Source: Paenibacillus piscarius (GTDB lineage: Bacteria > Bacillota > Bacilli > Paenibacillales > Paenibacillaceae). Taken from it: DNA of 64,000 nucleotides. Below the pieces are notes generated by a model. The model was not told the DNA's origin. It ran no database searches and saw only the letters and a program-made list of their open reading frames with translations. How positions within the stretch are numbered: position 1 is the first letter of the stretch; each line of letters begins with the position of its first letter. The stretch spans positions 348,327 through 412,326 of the forward strand of contig NZ_JAIEUI010000002.1 in assembly GCF_022234545.1 (NCBI RefSeq), written 5' to 3'. The translations under genes were made by a program, and so were the position numbers. Positions 60,811 through 64,000 of the stretch are shown here, in pieces.

Positions 60811-63105
60811 CTAGTCCTCCATGACCGTAAGATCTATATTCAGCGTGTCGTTCACATTCCTGCCGACACCGATGCGGAAGCTTCCCGGTTCGACCACTGC
60901 TGTATAGTCTGGCCCGATGTAGCTCAGATGCTCTGCACTCAGCGTGAAGCTCACCTTCTGCTTCTCTCCCGGCTCCAGCACGATCTTGCGGAATCCTTTA
61001 AGCTCCTTAGCCGGTCTTGTCACCTTACTAACCAGGTCAGAAATATATAATTGCACGACCTCCGCACCGCTGCGGGAGCCCGTATTCTCTACCTCCACTG
61101 TAACCTCAGCTGTTCCGCCCGCCCGGATCACCGCAGGCTGGACCTGGAGTCCGCTATAGCTGAACTCGGTGTAGCTGAGTCCGAAGCCAAACGGATAACG
61201 CGGCTGCGAGGTACCTTCCAGATAACGTGCACCCCGGGAGCGTTTGCCTAAATAGTACACTGGCAATTGTCCGACATCCTCCGGGAGTGACAGGGTCAAC
61301 CGGCCGGACGGATTGACATCGCCGAACAGGATGTCGGCAACGGCGTGGCCGCCCTCCTGCCCCGGATACCAGGCTTCCAGAATAGCATCCGCCTGCTCAT
61401 CGATCCAAGGCTCAGCAATGGGACGTCCGTTGATATACACAACGACTACCGGTTTGCCCAGCGCCTTCAGCTCCTTGAACAGCTCCAGCTGAACGCCGGA
61501 CAGATGCAGCGACATGCGGTCGATGCCTTCACCGCAGTCCATATCGCTAAGCGCATTTTCCGTTACCTTGGAGGCTCCGGTCCGCAGATCGATACTGCCT
61601 TCGCCGAAGTCCCGGGCACTCGACCCGCCCAGGGCCAGCACAACGATATCCGCTTCGCCTGCTACCTTGCGCGCCAGCTCGAAGCCTTCGGTGGAGCTGT
61701 CTTTGATCCGGCAGCCCGGCGCATAGCTAACCCGCTCCGGCTCAGCGGCAAGCTTGGCCCGGATTCCGGCCAGCACGGTAGTCACCCGGTCACGCGGCTG
61801 CGGCGAGGTGTAATCGCCGAGCTGATTGTAGCCGATATCCGCGTTCGGTCCGATGACCGCAATCCTGCCCTTGTCCTTAGCGAGCGGAAGAATGCCGTTA
61901 TTCTTCAGCAGCACAATCCCCTCTGCTGCCACGCTGCGTGCCAGCTCCGCATGCTCCGCGCTGCCGATCACCTGCTCTGCCATATCAGGATCGGCATACG
62001 GCTGTTCAAACAGGCCCAGCCGGAACTTCAGCTCCAGCACACGCGCCGCCGCCTGATCCACCAGCTGCTCATCGAGCCGCCCGGAGCGCAGCGCCGTAAG
62101 CAGATACCCGCCAAACATGACGCCGGACATCTCCATATCAATCCCGGCCGAGAGCGCCTGCACCGCTGCATCCTCGCCGCCAGCCGCCGTATCATGGCCT
62201 GAGGCCAGCATATCGATCGCACCGCAGTCGGTAATGACCATGCCTTCGAAGCCCCATTCACCGCGCAGAATCTCTTCCAGCAGCTCCCGGTTCGTCGTAC
62301 AAGGCACACCGTCAATCTCGTTATAGGCCGGCATGATGGACACCGCCCCGGCTTCCACCGCTTTGCGGAACGGGTACATGTCGACTTCCAGCAGCTCCCG
62401 CTTGCCGATATGCGCCGGACCGGCATTCCTGCCGCCCTCCGAGCTGCCATAAGCCACGAAGTGCTTGAGAGTTGCGCCCACACTGGAGCTGCTGTCAAGC
62501 TGGTCGCCCTGCAGTCCTTCTACTGAGGCTACGGCATATTCGCCGATTAAGTACGGATCTTCACCGAAGCATTCCTCGGTCCGGCCCCAGCGCGGATCAC
62601 GCACCACATCCAGCACAGGAGAGTAAGTCACGGCTCCGCCTTGAGCACGGGTCTCCCGCGCTACCGCCCGGGACATCTCCCGGTAAAGATCAACATTCCA
62701 GGTGCTGCCGATCAGGAGCGGAACCGGGAATACTGTGGCCCCGATGGCCATATGCCCATGCGAGCATTCCTCACCGATGAGGAGCGGAATGCCCAGTCTG
62801 GAATGCTCCAGCGCATAACGCTGGATCGAATTTACAGCCTCTGCTCCAGCCCGTGCATCCAGCCCGCTCTCCAGCGTAACTCCTGTCCAGGGATCGGCCC
62901 GCAGGGTTCCGTATAATGCGCCGACACCGCCTTCGCGGATCTGGCGTTTGAAGTCTTCTGTCAATTCAATGGTTCCATCTGTATGATTATAGGTCTGCCA
63001 TCCGAACAGCTGCACCAGCTGGCCGACCTTCTCTTCCTGCGTCATCAGCCCGAGCAGATGCTTCGTCCGCTCTTTGACGGGCTGTGTACGGTCTCTATAT
63101 AACAT
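60811..63105 (-). CDS. GH3 beta-glycosidase
   Basis: 764 residues from the ATG at 63105 (GGGTGGGG upstream; an ATG at 63147 lacks any ribosome site). N-terminal barrel with the likely nucleophile Asp293 in MVITDCGAI, the KHFVAYG and RDPRWGRTEE stretches, an alpha/beta sandwich (VIGPNADIGYNQLGDYT, VLALGGSSARDFGEG) and a C-terminal fibronectin III-like domain. GH3 enzymes remove beta-linked glucose, xylose or N-acetylglucosamine; here the substrate is open. No signal peptide. First hydrolase of the mannoside operon. Confidence 0.9.
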   Translation of the reverse strand: MLYRDRTQPVKERTKHLLGLMTQEEKVGQLVQLFGWQTYNHTDGTIELTEDFKRQIREGGVGALYGTLRADPWTGVTLESGLDARAGAEAVNSIQRYALEHSRLGIPLLIGEECSHGHMAIGATVFPVPLLIGSTWNVDLYREMSRAVARETRAQGGAVTYSPVLDVVRDPRWGRTEECFGEDPYLIGEYAVASVEGLQGDQLDSSSSVGATLKHFVAYGSSEGGRNAGPAHIGKRELLEVDMYPFRKAVEAGAVSIMPAYNEIDGVPCTTNRELLEEILRGEWGFEGMVITDCGAIDMLASGHDTAAGGEDAAVQALSAGIDMEMSGVMFGGYLLTALRSGRLDEQLVDQAAARVLELKFRLGLFEQPYADPDMAEQVIGSAEHAELARSVAAEGIVLLKNNGILPLAKDKGRIAVIGPNADIGYNQLGDYTSPQPRDRVTTVLAGIRAKLAAEPERVSYAPGCRIKDSSTEGFELARKVAGEADIVVLALGGSSARDFGEGSIDLRTGASKVTENALSDMDCGEGIDRMSLHLSGVQLELFKELKALGKPVVVVYINGRPIAEPWIDEQADAILEAWYPGQEGGHAVADILFGDVNPSGRLTLSLPEDVGQLPVYYLGKRSRGARYLEGTSQPRYPFGFGLSYTEFSYSGLQVQPAVIRAGGTAEVTVEVENTGSRSGAEVVQLYISDLVSKVTRPAKELKGFRKIVLEPGEKQKVSFTLSAEHLSYIGPDYTAVVEPGSFRIGVGRNVNDTLNIDLTVMED

Positions 63106-63164
63106 CCTGGCCCCACCCTCTCTCCCTTTGTTCTCTATAAAATACATTTAAGATTTCGATTCAA

Positions 63165-63330
63165 AGTTTGGTCGTCACTGCGGTGAACATTTGGACTTTC
63201 GGTCGCTGTTGTCCCCAGATTTCTTGATTTAAACCGCTGTTCGCGGTGGAAATCCGGTGACAAAGGCGAACGCTACCGCTCCTACAGTTCCAAATTTCCC
63301 CTCCGCTCCTTCTTACTTTTCATTAATATC
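63165..63330. repeat. Dispersed palindromic repeat, short full copy
   Basis: GTCACTGCGGTGAACATTTG, GACTTTCGGTCGCTGTTGTC, CCCAGATTTCTTGATTTAAA, CCGCTGTTCGCGG, GAAATCCGGTGACAAAGGCG, CGCTACCGCTCCTACAGTTC, CAAATTTCCCCTCCGC. GCGG near its left end pairs with CCGC at its right end. Located between the permease and GH3. Confidence 0.7.
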
Positions 63331-63350
63331 TTTTAAATTTATATAGAACC

Positions 63351-64000
63351 CTACTCCTTAACCGCCCCAACCGTAAGACCCTGAATGAAATAACGCTGGA
63401 AGAACGGATACGCGAAAATAATGGGCCCGGTCGCCAGCACCACCATCGCCATACGCGAGGTATCCTGCGGCATGGAGCGGAGCGCTTCCAGGCTGAGCGA
63501 GCTGTTCTGCGAATTCTGCAGAATGAACTGCATACTGGTCTCGATCCGCATCAGCATCGATTGCAGCGGCACCAGGTTCGGGTTATCGATATAGAGCAGG
63601 GCGTTGAACCAGTCATTCCAGTAGCCCAGGGTGCTGAACAGCCCGATTGTAGCGAGACCCGGCAGGGACAGCGGCAGCACGATTTTCAGGAAGGTACGGA
63701 ACTCGCCGGCGCCGTCGATTTTGGCCGATTCAATCAGCGCATCCGGCACACTGGTGATATAGAAGGTCCGCAGTATCATAATGTAAAAAGCATTCACCGC
63801 CAGCGGCAGCACCAGCGCCCAAATACTGTCCTTCAGGCCCAGCATCTGAGTGACTACAATGTAAGTCGGAACCAGACCGCCGTTAAACAGCATGGTGAAG
63901 AAGGCGAAGAAGGAGAAGAAATTGCGGTATTTGAAGCTTTTACGTGAAATGGCATAGGCGTACAGGGAAATGATCATCAGGCTGACAATCGTACCGATGA
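63351..64000 (-). CDS. ABC sugar permease, MalG/LplC type, 5' end outside window
   Basis: About 216 residues of the C-terminal part; the reading frame continues to the right edge (IGTIVSLMIISLYAYAISRKSF). EAA loop ALIESAKIDGAGEFRTFLKIVLP and the typical end YFIQGLTVGAVKE. It is the last transporter gene before the mannoside hydrolases; the binding protein and first permease are expected just outside the window to the right. It probably imports manno-oligosaccharides. Confidence 0.9.
   Translation of the reverse strand, partial: IGTIVSLMIISLYAYAISRKSFKYRNFFSFFAFFTMLFNGGLVPTYIVVTQMLGLKDSIWALVLPLAVNAFYIMILRTFYITSVPDALIESAKIDGAGEFRTFLKIVLPLSLPGLATIGLFSTLGYWNDWFNALLYIDNPNLVPLQSMLMRIETSMQFILQNSQNSSLSLEALRSMPQDTSRMAMVVLATGPIIFAYPFFQRYFIQGLTVGAVKE

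Overview
The window looks like the chromosome of a Paenibacillus-type spore-forming firmicute. The signs are GC-rich protein genes with AGGAGG-type ribosome binding sites, paired YesM/YesN-type sensor kinases and AraC-type response regulators beside sugar ABC transporters that lack their own ATPase, SLH-domain anchoring of a secreted enzyme, a cyclic-di-AMP (ydaO-type) riboswitch and a flotillin/NfeD pair. This is inference from gene content; there is no rRNA or tRNA gene to confirm it.

Layout. 1-9740 is an oligosaccharide uptake and breakdown locus: a GH88 unsaturated uronyl hydrolase (cut by the left edge) and a heparinase II/III-type lyase, divergent from an AraC regulator; then a response regulator and sensor kinase, divergent from a binding lipoprotein and two permeases. 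9812-19031 is a visibly more AT-rich island of seven tandem paralogous YVTN beta-propeller genes without signal peptides. Six of them follow a repeated leader, full length (about 113 nt) in five and shortened in the sixth. 19121-31898 is a galactoside locus: a giant S-layer-anchored GH59 galactosidase, two permeases and a binding lipoprotein, divergent from a second kinase/regulator pair, with a good cre site between. 31956-37133 has a chloramphenicol-phosphotransferase-like kinase, a lipoprotein, a LacI regulator and a GH36 alpha-galactosidase. 37234-40525 holds flotillin and NfeD, two 51-bp-period tandem repeat arrays, and an antisense-strand c-di-AMP riboswitch with terminator and promoter. 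40526-50263 is mixed: TetR with an MMPL exporter, GNAT, DUF1877, a Gfo/Idh/MocA oxidoreductase convergent with an AraC regulator, cardiolipin synthase, HxlR divergent from a quinone-reductase-like flavoprotein, and a PhzF protein. A third 51-bp-period array follows. 50670-64000 is a leftward mannoside/N-glycan operon: permease (cut by the right edge), GH3, GH38, GH125, GH130, GH38, GH20, then a strong terminator.

How it works together. Three transport/hydrolase loci take up glycans and trim them mainly inside the cell (only the GH59 has a signal peptide). They appear to be controlled by two-component pairs, AraC/LacI regulators and catabolite repression.

The least explained material is the seven-gene propeller array with its constant-length structured leaders, the three 51-bp-period arrays, and a dispersed palindromic repeat present five times, three of them inside the mannoside operon.
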